A DNA stretch of 64,000 nt from CAZMPJ01 sp964568455 (GCA_964568455.1 CAZMPJ010000010.1:8484-72483); one strand, 5' to 3'; shown: positions 42,261 to 50,862, numbered from the stretch's first letter. Made by a program: numbers and translations. The notes: generated from the sequence alone by a model not told the origin.

Positions 42261-43498
42261 TGGGAGACCCGCGAGGATTTTTAAAAGTAGCTAGAAAAGA
42301 AGAGGGCTCGCGCGAACAAGCTTCGCGTTGTATGGATTGCGGTACGCCTTTTTGTCACAGCGCTTGTCCTTTGGGTAATTATATTCCCGAATGGAATGAT
42401 TTGATGTTTAATGATCACTGGCAAAGAGCCTTTGAGTTGCTTAATGCTTCTAATAATTTACCAGAAGTAACTAGTCGCCTTTGTCCTGCACTTTGTGAAT
42501 ATGCTTGTGTGTTGGGAATTAATGATGATCCGGTTACTGTGAAACAAAATGAATTAGCGATTATTGAATATGCGTTTAAAAAGAAGTTAATTAAACCCAA
42601 TCCACCTAAAATAAGAACCGGGAAAAAAGTGGCAGTGGTTGGGTCAGGGCCAGCTGGACTGGCTTGCGCGGCAGAATTAAATAAAAAAGGTCATGAAGTA
42701 ACTTTGTTTGAAAAAGACGATAAAATTGGCGGGATTATGCGTTATGGTATACCCGATTTTAAACTGGAAAAGAAAATTCTTGACCGTAGAATTGCTATTT
42801 GGAAAAAAGAAGGTATAAAATTCGAACTTAATTCATTAATTAAAGACAAACATGATTTAAAAGGGTTTGACGCAATTTGTTTGGCTGGCGGATGCCGCAC
42901 GCCGCGCGATTTAAAAATCCCGGGCCGTAATTTAAAAGAAATCCATTTTGCCATGGACTATTTAATCCAATCTAATAAAAGATTAGCCGGACAAAAGATT
43001 GCTAAAAAAGATTTGATTGATGCCAAAGGTAAAAACGTTGTAGTAATTGGTGGCGGAGATACTGGTTCAGATTGTGTTGGAACTGCTAATCTTCAAGGTG
43101 CAGCTTGTGTGATTCAAATTGAAGTAATGCCTAAGCCGCCTGAATGCCGTGATAAAAAATGTCCTTGGCCCAAGTATCCACTGCTTTTGAAGAAAATTTC
43201 TTGTCACGAAGAAGGGGTTAAACGACAATGGGAAATTGCGACTACTAAATTTTTGGGTAAAAAAGGTAAGATTGAAAAAATAAAATGCCAAGAAAAGTCG
43301 GGCAAAAAGTTTGAGCTTGAAGCTGATCTAGTAATTTTAGCTATTGGTTTTACTGGGCCAGAACCACACGGGTTTGATTTAAAACAAAAAGATATTTTTG
43401 TGGCTGGCGATATGAATCGTGGTCCATCTTTAATAGTTTGGGCAATTCATGAGGGTAGGCAAGCGGCAGAGGCGATTGATAAATATTTAAAAGAGTAA
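42260..43498 (+). CDS. gltD: Glutamate synthase small subunit
   Basis: NADPH-oxidising flavoprotein that feeds electrons to GltB. 412 residues. The N-terminal Fe-S cysteines are CMDCGTPFCHSACPLGNYIP and CPALCEYACVLG. FAD motif VVGSGPAGLACAAEL, NADPH motif VVIGGGDTGSDCVGTA, and C-terminal FVAGDMNRGPSLIVWAIHEG. It is somewhat shorter than the roughly 470-residue enterobacterial form. The NfnA-like gene at 61.2 kb encodes a possible partner of the related NfnB fold, but overlap with gltB argues for GltD. Confidence 0.95.
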   Translation: MGDPRGFLKVARKEEGSREQASRCMDCGTPFCHSACPLGNYIPEWNDLMFNDHWQRAFELLNASNNLPEVTSRLCPALCEYACVLGINDDPVTVKQNELAIIEYAFKKKLIKPNPPKIRTGKKVAVVGSGPAGLACAAELNKKGHEVTLFEKDDKIGGIMRYGIPDFKLEKKILDRRIAIWKKEGIKFELNSLIKDKHDLKGFDAICLAGGCRTPRDLKIPGRNLKEIHFAMDYLIQSNKRLAGQKIAKKDLIDAKGKNVVVIGGGDTGSDCVGTANLQGAACVIQIEVMPKPPECRDKKCPWPKYPLLLKKISCHEEGVKRQWEIATTKFLGKKGKIEKIKCQEKSGKKFELEADLVILAIGFTGPEPHGFDLKQKDIFVAGDMNRGPSLIVWAIHEGRQAAEAIDKYLKE

Positions 43499-43516
43499 AT
43501 ATGCTATAATTTTGGC

Positions 43517-44269
43517 GTGTTTAAATGGATAGTTTATTTTCTGATAATATTTCTTGCTTTACCGGCTTTTTCAATTGATACCAAATATTTTACTGCCTTT
43601 ATTTACAAGCAAAATAGTTTTTTAGGCTCAGAGTTCCAAATTTCTCCAGAAATGCGTTTTGATAGGGGAGCGAAAGAGCTTTATTATTATCATTTTCGCA
43701 CAGGATTCTTATTTCACCCTCGCAACTGGTTAGATCTTGGGTTTTACTATGTTTTTAATAATGAAAAAGATAGCAATGGCAATTGGGATCCTGATGCCGG
43801 TTTTGAATTTGCCATTGATCCAAAAATAATAATAAATATTGTGCAGAAAAAAGAACAGCAGTTTGAAGAGCGGGTAGGAGAAGCTTTGGAAGATGAGCCA
43901 GATGCTCTAAAGATGATTAATGCCGGAGTTGTAAGAGCGGTTGACATTATTTCTTATGGTGAGATTGAATTTCACGATGTGGATTGGAGAAATTTGAGTA
44001 CAGTAAATATGGTTTATCAATTAAAACCTAAAATTGAGTGGCAAGTTGATGATTCTATTTATTATGTGCAGGATGATATTTTTTATACTTTAAAATATGG
44101 TGAAGTGTATCGTAATTGGGCTACTGTTGGCCGCATCCGCCCTTTAAATAAAGCTTTGACTCTGGATTTATTTTATACTTTTGAAAATGAAAAGCCTTTT
44201 TATATTAACCCCTGGGAATATGCGCATGTTATTGGAACCAGGTTTATTTTAGACCGGGTTTCCCGGTAG
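43517..44269 (+). CDS. Outer-membrane-type protein, DUF2490-like
   Basis: 250 residues from a GTG at 43517, with TATAAT ending 6 bases upstream (probably leaderless). Signal peptide KWIVYFLIIFLALPAFS, then long alternating beta strands (HFRTGFLFHPRNWLDLGFYYV; WATVGRIRPLNKALTLDLFY; AHVIGTRFIL) fitting a small beta-barrel. A charged insert (QKKEQQFEERVGEALEDEPD) interrupts it. I place it with DUF2490-like proteins with moderate certainty; role unknown. Its end overlaps a small minus-strand gene by 26 bases. Confidence 0.72.
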   Translation: MFKWIVYFLIIFLALPAFSIDTKYFTAFIYKQNSFLGSEFQISPEMRFDRGAKELYYYHFRTGFLFHPRNWLDLGFYYVFNNEKDSNGNWDPDAGFEFAIDPKIIINIVQKKEQQFEERVGEALEDEPDALKMINAGVVRAVDIISYGEIEFHDVDWRNLSTVNMVYQLKPKIEWQVDDSIYYVQDDIFYTLKYGEVYRNWATVGRIRPLNKALTLDLFYTFENEKPFYINPWEYAHVIGTRFILDRVSR

Positions 44270-44417
44270 CCTTCCAGCCGTGACTGGCTCCAAGTCGAGC
44301 TCTAACGCAAGCTTCTGCTTTTTTCTTGGTCACAGAGCTGACCACTTGTTTGCCAGTGTTTTTATTAATGATTTTCCAGGGCCGTTTGCCGGTCTTTTTT
44401 AATATTTTATATGGCAA
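44244..44417 (-). CDS. Small basic protein, 57 residues
   Basis: Reads LPYKILKKTGKRPWKIINKN and continues TGKQVVSSVTKKKAEACVRARLGASHGWKATGKPGLK after it in the same frame. The pattern resembles short bacterial proteins of the type 'YKIxKxxGKWxVxNKxTGKVxxxxxTKxKAExxxRAR'. The proposed start is TTG one base after the stop of the membrane protein upstream (translational coupling); a different start is possible. Function unknown. Confidence 0.6.
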   Translation of the reverse strand: MPYKILKKTGKRPWKIINKNTGKQVVSSVTKKKAEACVRARLGASHGWKATGKPGLK

Positions 44418-44418
44418 T

Positions 44419-44610
44419 TTATTTTACAAAAAGAATTCTGTAAGCACCTGGAAGTGAAGTAACCACTGCCAAAAGAATCAACCACCAGCCGTATCCAGCC
44501 AAATAATTTATTAACAAAACTCCAATCCCAACTCCGGCAAAAAACTTTCCTGCAATTATCAGCATCAAGCTCGTGGTCGGCAACTGTCGTAACTTATCAA
44601 TTATGCTCAT
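44419..44610 (-). CDS. Small two-helix membrane protein
   Basis: 63 residues from the ATG at 44610, which has AGGAGG 8 bases upstream; the frame is open to 44643 but lacks a ribosome site there. Two hydrophobic segments (about 15-35 and 39-58: MLIIAGKFFAGVGIGVLLI, WWLILLAVVTSLPGAY). No recognised family. It lies between an orphan regulon gene and a small basic protein on the same strand, 26 bases behind the former, perhaps one operon. Confidence 0.7.
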   Translation of the reverse strand: MSIIDKLRQLPTTSLMLIIAGKFFAGVGIGVLLINYLAGYGWWLILLAVVTSLPGAYRILFVK

Positions 44611-44636
44611 GTTTAGATCCTCCTGGGGATATAGTA

Positions 44637-45707
44637 CTACCATGGGGTGGAGGAGGCAAGGGATTTAACAATAATTTCGGCGACGTCATCTGGGGTCCAC
44701 ATATTTTCACGTTGATCCAATTCCATCACATGTAAACCAGTTACTTTCTTTTGTCTAAGCTGCGAAAGTATTCCTTGTTTAAAGGTGCCTGATTCATATG
44801 GGTTGGCTTGCGAGGAAATATCTGTATCAAACGACCAAAAAAGGTTTTGAGCCATAATTCCGCCGGAAGAAAGATTAAAAATGGTTCCGCCTTGGCAAAT
44901 AAAAGCAACAATTTCTAAAAGCCTGCGGGCAGTCTGTATATAAACATAATCGTCTTCGGTAGTTGCGTGAAAAAAAGCACTTGAGGCCATGCCTCTAGCG
45001 CGTTTTTGTGTACCTTTGTCTAAGGCGCGTAAGGTTTTCCTATACCATTCTTTTAAACCATCAAATTGTTTTCGCGTAAGTGGTTCTCTCATTCTGGCAA
45101 TATCAAGAGCAAATTGTTTTAATTCATTTGGCAAGTCAGATGCTTTTATAGGTCTCTTGCCAATCAATTTAAAAAATTCAGAAAGCAAAGCAACATTAGC
45201 TCCAAAACAAAAAGTATCACCTGGTTTTAAGATGCGATGGATTAATCCGTAGGTAATAAATCCACCAGCAAAGAAAATATTGGCTCTGCTATCTAAATGA
45301 TAGTCGTCAAAATAAAAGCTGTGACCATTTTTTAAGCTTAATTTTTCATCAATTACTTGGTAAAGGGGCAGGCTCATTTCGTGCAAGCCGCCTACTAGAA
45401 AAGGGATGGCGTTAAGACTAGCGGCAATTTCTACTTGTTGCCTAAAGTAAGTTAATTGTTCTTGATAAACAGCTGCTTCAAATTCTTGAGAATATAAACC
45501 ATTTTTAAATGCAAAGCTCCTTTCTCTAAGCCCTTCTTCGCTATAGGGGGCGGTTATTAGCTGTTTTTCAGTTGCTTCCCATTGAGTTGCGTTAACAATT
45601 AACTCTGGGGCGCGACGGTTTATATCCGTGACAAGGCTTTTGTATACCCGTGGATTAATTCCTCGGGTATTAATTTGCGATATTGCATATAATCTAACTG
45701 CTGCCAT
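44637..45707 (-). CDS. Hypothetical protein of the TGAAATTT regulon
   Basis: 356 residues, no family recognised. Soluble-looking, without signal peptide or membrane helices. Distinctive features: a GGLHEMSLP segment, HSFYFDDYHLDSRANIFFAGG, and GGTIFNLSSGGIMAQNLFWSFDTD, which could be an alpha/beta hydrolytic or SGNH-like core but no catalytic set is clear. The regulon -10 box ends 6 bases before the ATG, so the mRNA is near-leaderless. Divergent from the M23-like gene. Confidence 0.7.
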   Translation of the reverse strand: MAAVRLYAISQINTRGINPRVYKSLVTDINRRAPELIVNATQWEATEKQLITAPYSEEGLRERSFAFKNGLYSQEFEAAVYQEQLTYFRQQVEIAASLNAIPFLVGGLHEMSLPLYQVIDEKLSLKNGHSFYFDDYHLDSRANIFFAGGFITYGLIHRILKPGDTFCFGANVALLSEFFKLIGKRPIKASDLPNELKQFALDIARMREPLTRKQFDGLKEWYRKTLRALDKGTQKRARGMASSAFFHATTEDDYVYIQTARRLLEIVAFICQGGTIFNLSSGGIMAQNLFWSFDTDISSQANPYESGTFKQGILSQLRQKKVTGLHVMELDQRENMWTPDDVAEIIVKSLASSTPW

Positions 45708-45713
45708 ATAATT

Positions 45714-45741
45714 TTATCGGCAAAAAAAGCAAGGGATTTCA
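45714..45741 (-). promoter_or_regulatory. Shared alternative-sigma promoter, site 4 (divergent)
   Basis: Minus strand TGAAATCC (45741-45734), 14 bases, CGATAA (45719-45714), preceded by GC. The only site that departs from TGAAATTT. Confidence 0.7.
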
Positions 45742-45742
45742 C

Positions 45743-45770
45743 TGAAATTTAAGCTAAATCTTATCGAAGG
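45743..45770 (+). promoter_or_regulatory. Shared alternative-sigma promoter, site 5 (divergent)
   Basis: TGAAATTT (45743-45750), 14 bases, CGAAGG (45765-45770), 6 bases to ATG. Lies one base from site 4. Confidence 0.7.
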
Positions 45771-45776
45771 ATAAGC

Positions 45777-46532
45777 ATGAAGATCAGTCCAGTTATGAGA
45801 AAATTTTTGAGCGTGAAACCTGTTTTTGATAGAGCAGAGAGGGTTGATAGGGCGACGCAACGAAACTATTTGAAGGGACTTAGAGACCCATTTTGTGCTG
45901 CCGAAACAGGTTTATCCCCTCAATTATTAGATCTAGTGGGCAGTTTTCCGTGGCCGATTGATGTTGAAAAGGTTCCTTTTTGTGTTGGAGGGACTTTTTT
46001 AGATTTTTTAGATGAGGAGGCGGTCAAGAGATCTTATCATGGACGTGGAGAGTTGCACTATGCAGTTGACCTTCATGTTAAGGCCGGGACGGAAATTTTG
46101 GCAATTGAGTCTGGTGAAATAGCTTATTTCTACGATGATCGTGGCAGAGAAAGCGTTGCCAATCTTTATTTAGCTTCCAAAGACAGCAGGATATTATGGA
46201 GCCTTCTTCATTTAGATGAGGCTTCTCTAAGGAAGCGTTTTTCAGGGTTGGGAACATCTGATGATTGGTTGTTTGGGGTAAACCCGTTGCCTCGCATTCC
46301 TATAGAAGCAGAAAAACCGGTAAGTCTGGTTGCTGAGTATGATTATTTTTATCCAATAGAAGGTTTTCCTGACGAGTTTAGTGATGGTTACCATTTACAT
46401 CTTTCCGCGCATGATATTATTGATGGAACAAGAATCTTAAGGGACGATAAATTTCGGAGAGCGCTTATTAGACAATTTCCTTTGAATCCTTTGTTTTTAC
46501 TCCGGCCGCTGTTTCCAGTTGAGGAAATCTAA
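45777..46532 (+). CDS. M23-like peptidase-fold protein of the TGAAATTT regulon
   Basis: 251 residues. Zinc-site features of M23/LytM endopeptidases are present: HYAVDLHVKAGTEILAIESG near residues 95-115 (His and Asp ligands, followed by the family's Gly-rich turn), WSLLHLDE, and GYHLHLSAHD near 203-212 (HxH). The family normally cuts peptidoglycan cross-bridges, but no signal peptide or transmembrane segment is visible, so its site of action is uncertain. It is followed two bases later by a second orphan gene and is divergent from the 356-residue orphan. Confidence 0.75.
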   Translation: MKISPVMRKFLSVKPVFDRAERVDRATQRNYLKGLRDPFCAAETGLSPQLLDLVGSFPWPIDVEKVPFCVGGTFLDFLDEEAVKRSYHGRGELHYAVDLHVKAGTEILAIESGEIAYFYDDRGRESVANLYLASKDSRILWSLLHLDEASLRKRFSGLGTSDDWLFGVNPLPRIPIEAEKPVSLVAEYDYFYPIEGFPDEFSDGYHLHLSAHDIIDGTRILRDDKFRRALIRQFPLNPLFLLRPLFPVEEI

Positions 46533-46534
46533 TC

Positions 46535-47191
46535 ATGATCGAGTTTAGTTTAATTACTACAGTATCACTTAGCGCAGCGCCGCTTCCCAAAAAGGCTGAT
46601 CCTCGTTTAGTTCGGTTAGAAAAGAAATATGGGGTCAAGTTTTTTCGTACAGGGGAGGGACTGGATAGTGTTCAAAAGAATAAAAGTGAGTCTTTTACTG
46701 ATAAAGAGTTGAAATGGATAGAGAAAACTTTAGAAAAAGCAGCCAAGTTTTTTGGTTTAGATGCTATTCAAAAAATTGGTTTTACTTTTGTAAAAGTCTA
46801 TGATCCCAAACAACTTGCCACTGTTTCGCCTCAAGGAAAACCGATTCGGTATTCAGCCAAGATTGGTGGTGGTTATGTAAGTGATTTTGGTTTTGTTTTT
46901 GGAAAAGTAATTGAATTGCGTAGGTATGATTTTATTCCTCCCATGTACAATTTACCAATTCATGTGCCTGGGCTTAATCGATCTTCTTTCAATGCCTGGT
47001 CAGTTAGTCATTGTATGGCACATGTTATTGATGGGGTTATTCGTGGGATAAAGCCAAGTGAATATCCGCCTGATGCGGATAAGAAGGCTGAATATATTCG
47101 AAATATGTATGAAAAAGGTGGTACGGACAAAGCGTTACGAACGAAATTAAGGAAAGCAGTGGGGGTGCTGGAAATTCCAAAGAACGAGTGA
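46535..47191 (+). CDS. Hypothetical protein downstream of the M23-like gene
   Basis: 218 residues, unrecognised. Residues 1-20 (FSLITTVSLSAAPLP) are uncharged and Ser/Thr-rich and not a normal signal peptide. The body contains HCMAHVIDG, which could be part of a metal site, and IRYSAKIGGGYVSD. GAGGAAAT precedes the ATG. With a 2-base gap it is surely co-transcribed with the M23-like gene, so it belongs to the same regulon. Confidence 0.7.
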   Translation: MIEFSLITTVSLSAAPLPKKADPRLVRLEKKYGVKFFRTGEGLDSVQKNKSESFTDKELKWIEKTLEKAAKFFGLDAIQKIGFTFVKVYDPKQLATVSPQGKPIRYSAKIGGGYVSDFGFVFGKVIELRRYDFIPPMYNLPIHVPGLNRSSFNAWSVSHCMAHVIDGVIRGIKPSEYPPDADKKAEYIRNMYEKGGTDKALRTKLRKAVGVLEIPKNE

Positions 47192-47214
47192 GCTTTCTTC
47201 TTTAACTATCCAAA

Positions 47215-47778
47215 TTATTTAATTATAACTCTCATCAAAATCACATCATCAACTGGCTTGTTTTGCGAAACGGTTTTAACTTTACTAATAGCTTCAACCA
47301 CACTATAACCTTTAACTACTCGACCAAAAACAGTGTGCTTACCATTAAGCCAGGGAGTAGGGGCAACGGTTATAAAAAATTGCGAGCCATTTGTATTTGG
47401 TCCAGAATTGGCCATAGCCAATGTCCCGGGATTAGCAAAAACCAGCACAGGATCAATTTCATCATCAAATTTATAACCAGGGCCGCCAGTTCCGGTTCCG
47501 AGCGGATCGCCGCCTTGGATCATAAAACCAGGGATAACTCGATGAAAAATAGTATTGTCATATAAAGCTTTTTTTCCTTTTTCTTCTGTAGCTAGTTTTA
47601 TGAAATTCGCGACAGTTTTTGGAGCAGACTCTGGATAGAGCAGGCAGGTAAAGTTTCCTTGATTAGTTTGAAATTCAGCATAAACTTTTTCCGGCATTTT
47701 TGGTTTTCCTCCCATGGCAAAAGAATGACTGACAAAAATAAGACAAAAGATTATAAAAAACAATGCTTTTATTTTCAT
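47215..47778 (-). CDS. Peptidyl-prolyl cis-trans isomerase, cyclophilin type, exported
   Basis: 187 residues with a signal peptide (KIKALFFIIFCLIFVSHSFA, cut about residue 21). The cyclophilin core is complete: PKTVANFIKLA, YDNTIFHRVIPGFMIQGGDP (active Arg), NTNGSQFFITVAPTPWLNGKHTVFGRV. Assists folding of exported proteins in the periplasm. Convergent with the orphan operon before it. Confidence 0.95.
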   Translation of the reverse strand: MKIKALFFIIFCLIFVSHSFAMGGKPKMPEKVYAEFQTNQGNFTCLLYPESAPKTVANFIKLATEEKGKKALYDNTIFHRVIPGFMIQGGDPLGTGTGGPGYKFDDEIDPVLVFANPGTLAMANSGPNTNGSQFFITVAPTPWLNGKHTVFGRVVKGYSVVEAISKVKTVSQNKPVDDVILMRVIIK

Positions 47779-47827
47779 ACTGATTGTATTTTAGCAGAGG
47801 TGGAAGGGGGGGAGCAAGGGAGTAGTG

Positions 47828-47890
47828 AAATGACGAATTATTCAATGACGAATAACGAATTAATTAATCAAATTGATCAATTGTTCAATT
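47828..47890. repeat. Low-complexity TGACGAAT repeat
   Basis: ATGACGAATTATTCA, ATGACGAATAACGAATTAAT and AATTGATCAATTGTTCAATT in succession: imperfect short repeats in the gap between divergent genes, without coding potential. Confidence 0.5.
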
Positions 47891-47898
47891 CATCGCCT

Positions 47899-47927
47899 TT
47901 GCTTCTTTTTGTAAAATCCCCTAAAAT
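47899..47927 (+). promoter_or_regulatory. Promoter of the YjbQ-family gene, leaderless
   Basis: TTGCTT (47899-47904), 17 bases, TAAAAT (47922-47927), then 9 bases to the ATG. Confidence 0.6.
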
Positions 47928-47936
47928 ATATACACT

Positions 47937-48350
47937 ATGAAAGTTTTAACTGACTATCTGCATCTGACGACCAAAAAACGCAAAGAAATCGTCAACATTA
48001 CCCACGAAGTAAATGAAGTTGTAAAAAAGTCAGGGGTAAAAGAGGGTTTGGTTCTAGTCAATGCCATGCATATTACGGCTTCAGTCTTTATTAATGACGA
48101 AGAATCAGGCTTAAAACAGGATTTTATTGCTTGGTTAGAAAAAATTGCACCAGAATACCCAGGTTATAAACACCATCAGACTGGTGAGGATAATGCTGAT
48201 GCGCATTTAAAAAGAACCATTATGGGACGAGAAGTTGTAGTTGCCATCACGGGTGGAGAATTAGACTTTGGTCCCTGGGAACAAATCTTCTACGGTGAAT
48301 TTGACGGGCAGCGTAAAAAACGGATCTTAATCAAAGTTATTGGGGAGTAA
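47937..48350 (+). CDS. YjbQ family (UPF0047) protein
   Basis: 137 residues, full family length. Signatures: LVLVNAMHITASVFINDEESGL, HHQTGEDNADAHLKRTIMGREV, and ELDFGPWEQIFYGEFDG. Family members have weak thiamine-phosphate synthase activity, which may not be the real role. Three conserved His residues suggest a metal site. No Shine-Dalgarno; leaderless promoter. Confidence 0.93.
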   Translation: MKVLTDYLHLTTKKRKEIVNITHEVNEVVKKSGVKEGLVLVNAMHITASVFINDEESGLKQDFIAWLEKIAPEYPGYKHHQTGEDNADAHLKRTIMGREVVVAITGGELDFGPWEQIFYGEFDGQRKKRILIKVIGE

Positions 48351-48355
48351 ACTAT

Positions 48356-49180
48356 TTATCCTAGTTGAAACACATCTGCTTCGTCAAGAGGTATATGTAT
48401 CCCTACATCTGAATAATTTTCAAAGTCATCTATCCAAATTATTGTTATGCCCGAAGAGGCATGGTATTTTTCTACTCTAACAAGCAAGTGAAAAACTTTT
48501 ATGGCTTTTGCTCTTTCAGAGCTTAAAGCTTTATATAATAAGGAAAAGTTTTGTAAAATAAAAGCTGCTTGATCTTTTAATGATTCATTTTCTAATACCT
48601 GGTTACTTATATAAATGGGAGCTTTAATATGTTGGCGGTAAACTTCTGGTACGGTAGCAGCTAGGAGCGAGAAGGTGTTACTACTGCTAATTTGAGGAAA
48701 AAATATAGTATAACCAGATGCATTAACTGAAATGTAAAATGGTAGGCCGGATGCTCTAACCCGTTCCAGTATTCCTACTTGATCTGGGTTTGTGGGTTGA
48801 GCTTCGGCATAGAAAGTCATTTTATTAATTATTTTGTAAATTTCTGTTGCGCTTAATTCACCGAATAATCTTCGGCTTCCTCTATAAGGCTGGTGAATGT
48901 CTGCTTCTGGAAGCGTTATTGAAATAGTACTGTTATCATTGAATACATTAGCATGGCCGGACATTAAAATGCTATGTTTTCCAACTAAGATTGGTTTTCC
49001 CCTTTGTTCTATCCGTTGCCTTAGCCCATGTAATTTTAGGCCTTTGTTCTCACTCAGGCGGGCCATAGCTACTTTTCCTTGACCCATATTAGCGACAACA
49101 TGACGAGGGCGTTGAGAATTTCTTCGAAACGCTCCTTGCGCCCAGCTAGTTTCTCCGGCTCTAAATCTTATTGTACTCAT
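48356..49180 (-). CDS. Hypothetical protein of the TGAAATTT regulon
   Basis: 274 residues; no family recognised. Residues 1-30 are basic and Ser/Arg-rich (MSTIRFRAGETSWAQGAFRR), without a signal peptide. The C-terminal half alternates beta and helix (FYISVNASGYTIFFPQI, ITIIWIDDFENYSDVGIHIP). Its -10 box ends 9 bases before the ATG. Divergent from the endonuclease/phosphatase-like gene and separated from it by 81 bases that hold both promoters. Convergent with the YjbQ gene. Confidence 0.7.
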   Translation of the reverse strand: MSTIRFRAGETSWAQGAFRRNSQRPRHVVANMGQGKVAMARLSENKGLKLHGLRQRIEQRGKPILVGKHSILMSGHANVFNDNSTISITLPEADIHQPYRGSRRLFGELSATEIYKIINKMTFYAEAQPTNPDQVGILERVRASGLPFYISVNASGYTIFFPQISSSNTFSLLAATVPEVYRQHIKAPIYISNQVLENESLKDQAAFILQNFSLLYKALSSERAKAIKVFHLLVRVEKYHASSGITIIWIDDFENYSDVGIHIPLDEADVFQLG

Positions 49181-49189
49181 GACATACTT

Positions 49190-49217
49190 GTTTCGAAGGA
49201 TAATGTTGAAAATTTCA
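49190..49217 (-). promoter_or_regulatory. Shared alternative-sigma promoter, site 6 (divergent)
   Basis: Minus strand TGAAATTT (49217-49210), 14 bases, CGAAAC (49195-49190). Confidence 0.68.
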
Positions 49218-49226
49218 GTTTTTTGT

Positions 49227-49254
49227 TGAAATTTATTATTTTATGTGTCGAAGA
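49227..49254 (+). promoter_or_regulatory. Shared alternative-sigma promoter, site 7 (divergent)
   Basis: TGAAATTT (49227-49234), 14 bases, CGAAGA (49249-49254), 7 bases to the ATG at 49262. Confidence 0.68.
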
Positions 49255-49261
49255 AAGAGTA

Positions 49262-50227
49262 ATGCTATCAGCTATAAATAATATATCCGGGGCGTTGCCC
49301 TCATTGTCAGCCGCTGCAAAAAGTGATGAAGAGTGCAATGAGCAGCCCGAGAAAAAAAGAACAACAACTGTTTTAGCTTACAATACTCATCTGTTTGGTG
49401 GGTATGGCGGGCCTTTTACTAGCAAATCAAACCATCAGGACGATAAAAGAGCCGAGAAAATTTGTGACGCTCTTATGAAAAGTAATGCGGATATAATTGT
49501 TCTGTCCGAAGTCTGGGATAGTGATTATGCCCAACTAATTATTAGTAAACTGCAGCAAAAATACCCAAACCATTTTAGACCAAAAGTTCTAAGATCGCTT
49601 TATAGTCCTGGGCTGCTTTTGCTTAGTAAACATAATATAACGGATGTCTCATTTAAACAGTACCAAGGATTGTTGGGACCAGACTTTTTTACCAACAAAG
49701 GATTTGGTACTGCCACCCTTACCATTAATAGTGTGGCCATGCGTTTATTTTTTACCCATGTTCAGGCAGAGCGCAGACTAACCATGGACAAAGAAGTAAA
49801 AGATATCCGCATGAAAAACATTAGGCAATTGAACCAGGCAATTTCTGACTATAGAGAAAGCAATCCGGATACACCGGTTCTAGTAGTAGGAGATCTTAAT
49901 GTTGCGGCCGAAGCAGGCGATAAACCTACTGCTGAATATAAGCAAATGATGAAGGTTTTTAAGTCCAGTAAACTTAAAGATGCATATCGCAGTCTATATC
50001 CTGATGCTGCTAAAAATAGAGGATATACTTATGATAGGAAGTCTAATACTTTGATTGGAAAATTTTCTCCGCAAGCAATTCCTCAGCGGATTGATTATAT
50101 TCTTTTTAGTGGAAAAGTTAATTTGCACCGGATGACAATTGATCCTGATCATTATATGTATAATGGCGGTGAGGATAATCTCTCAGATCATTTTCCGATT
50201 TGGTTAGAATTTAGCCTCTCCCAGTAA
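49262..50227 (+). CDS. Endonuclease/exonuclease/phosphatase family protein
   Basis: 321 residues from the ATG at 49262. The frame is open farther upstream, but earlier starts would lie before the promoter. After a Ser/Ala-rich N-terminus (MLSAINNISGALPSLSAAAK) comes the EEP fold: LAYNTHLFGG, ADIIVLSEVWD (metal Glu), VLVVGDLNVAAEAGD (Asp/Asn), RIDYILFSG and LSDHFPIWLEF (catalytic Asp-His). The family includes DNases, sphingomyelinases and inositol-phosphate phosphatases; substrate unknown. No signal peptide of the usual type. Confidence 0.88.
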   Translation: MLSAINNISGALPSLSAAAKSDEECNEQPEKKRTTTVLAYNTHLFGGYGGPFTSKSNHQDDKRAEKICDALMKSNADIIVLSEVWDSDYAQLIISKLQQKYPNHFRPKVLRSLYSPGLLLLSKHNITDVSFKQYQGLLGPDFFTNKGFGTATLTINSVAMRLFFTHVQAERRLTMDKEVKDIRMKNIRQLNQAISDYRESNPDTPVLVVGDLNVAAEAGDKPTAEYKQMMKVFKSSKLKDAYRSLYPDAAKNRGYTYDRKSNTLIGKFSPQAIPQRIDYILFSGKVNLHRMTIDPDHYMYNGGEDNLSDHFPIWLEFSLSQ

Positions 50228-50267
50228 TTTTTATCTTAATTTATGTGCAATTTATAACTGACCCCGT

Positions 50268-50290
50268 TGACCATATTTGGTCACTTTTTT
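50268..50290 (+). terminator. Short rho-independent terminator
   Basis: TGACCA-TATT-TGGTCA followed by CTTTTTT. Confidence 0.75.
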
Positions 50291-50354
50291 GCTTATCCCA
50301 CGCTTAAATAAAGCTGGTAATAATGTTGCTATATATTAATAGGAGGATTTTATT

Positions 50355-50862
50355 ATGAATGAATTAATACCAATGGAAAGAGTTGAAAATAAGATTTATG
50401 TGATTCGAGGTAAAAAAGTGATGTTGGATTTTGATTTATCTGAACTTTACGATGTGAAGACCAAGGTATTGAACCAAGCGGTTAAAAGAAACAAAGAAAG
50501 ATTTCCGGAAGACTTCATGTTTTTCCTGTCAAAAGAGGAAATATTAAGGATGTCACAAATTGTGACTTCCTCTAATATTAAATTTCATAAGAAAGTTAGT
50601 GCTTTTACCGAAAATGGAGTGGCAATGCTATCCTTCTGTGCTTAGAAGTAATTATGCTATACAGGTAAACATACAAATAATGCGGGCATTCACCAATTTA
50701 AAAAGAATTTTGACTAGCCATATTGAGGTTTCCCGTAAGCTTGAAGAATTGAAACAAAGGCTAGATAAACATGACAAAGAAATATTTGCTATATTTGATG
50801 CCATTAAAAAAATGATTGAACCACAGGACCAACCTAAGAAGAGATTTGGGTTTCAAGTTTAG
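50355..50862 (+). pseudogene. ORF6N-domain protein, broken by a frameshift
   Basis: The first part (50355-50645) reads as an ORF6N DNA-binding/antirepressor-like domain: RVENKIYVIRGKKVMLDFDLSELY, QAVKRNKERFPEDFMF, FTENGVAMLS. It then hits a stop. The continuation is in the +1 frame: SVLRSNYAIQVNIQIMRAF to FQV at 50862. One extra C near 50632 explains the shift. The gene has a good AGGAGG, so the break is recent, or the extra base is an assembly error. ORF6N proteins are often phage- or transposon-associated. Confidence 0.82.

Noticed and set aside
42260..43498. NfnB rather than GltD, given the NfnA-like gene at 61.2 kb
   Set aside because: The gene overlaps gltB and is 18 kb from the NfnA-like gene; GltD is the simpler reading, though the pair cannot be excluded.
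49079..49261. Longer N-terminus of the EEP-family protein
   Set aside because: That start would lie inside the divergent gene and before its own promoter; the ATG at 49262 sits 7 bases after the -10.
50355..50862. Programmed +1 frameshift in the ORF6N gene
   Set aside because: No slippery codon or stop context known for +1 programmed shifts is seen at 50625-50650; an indel is more likely.
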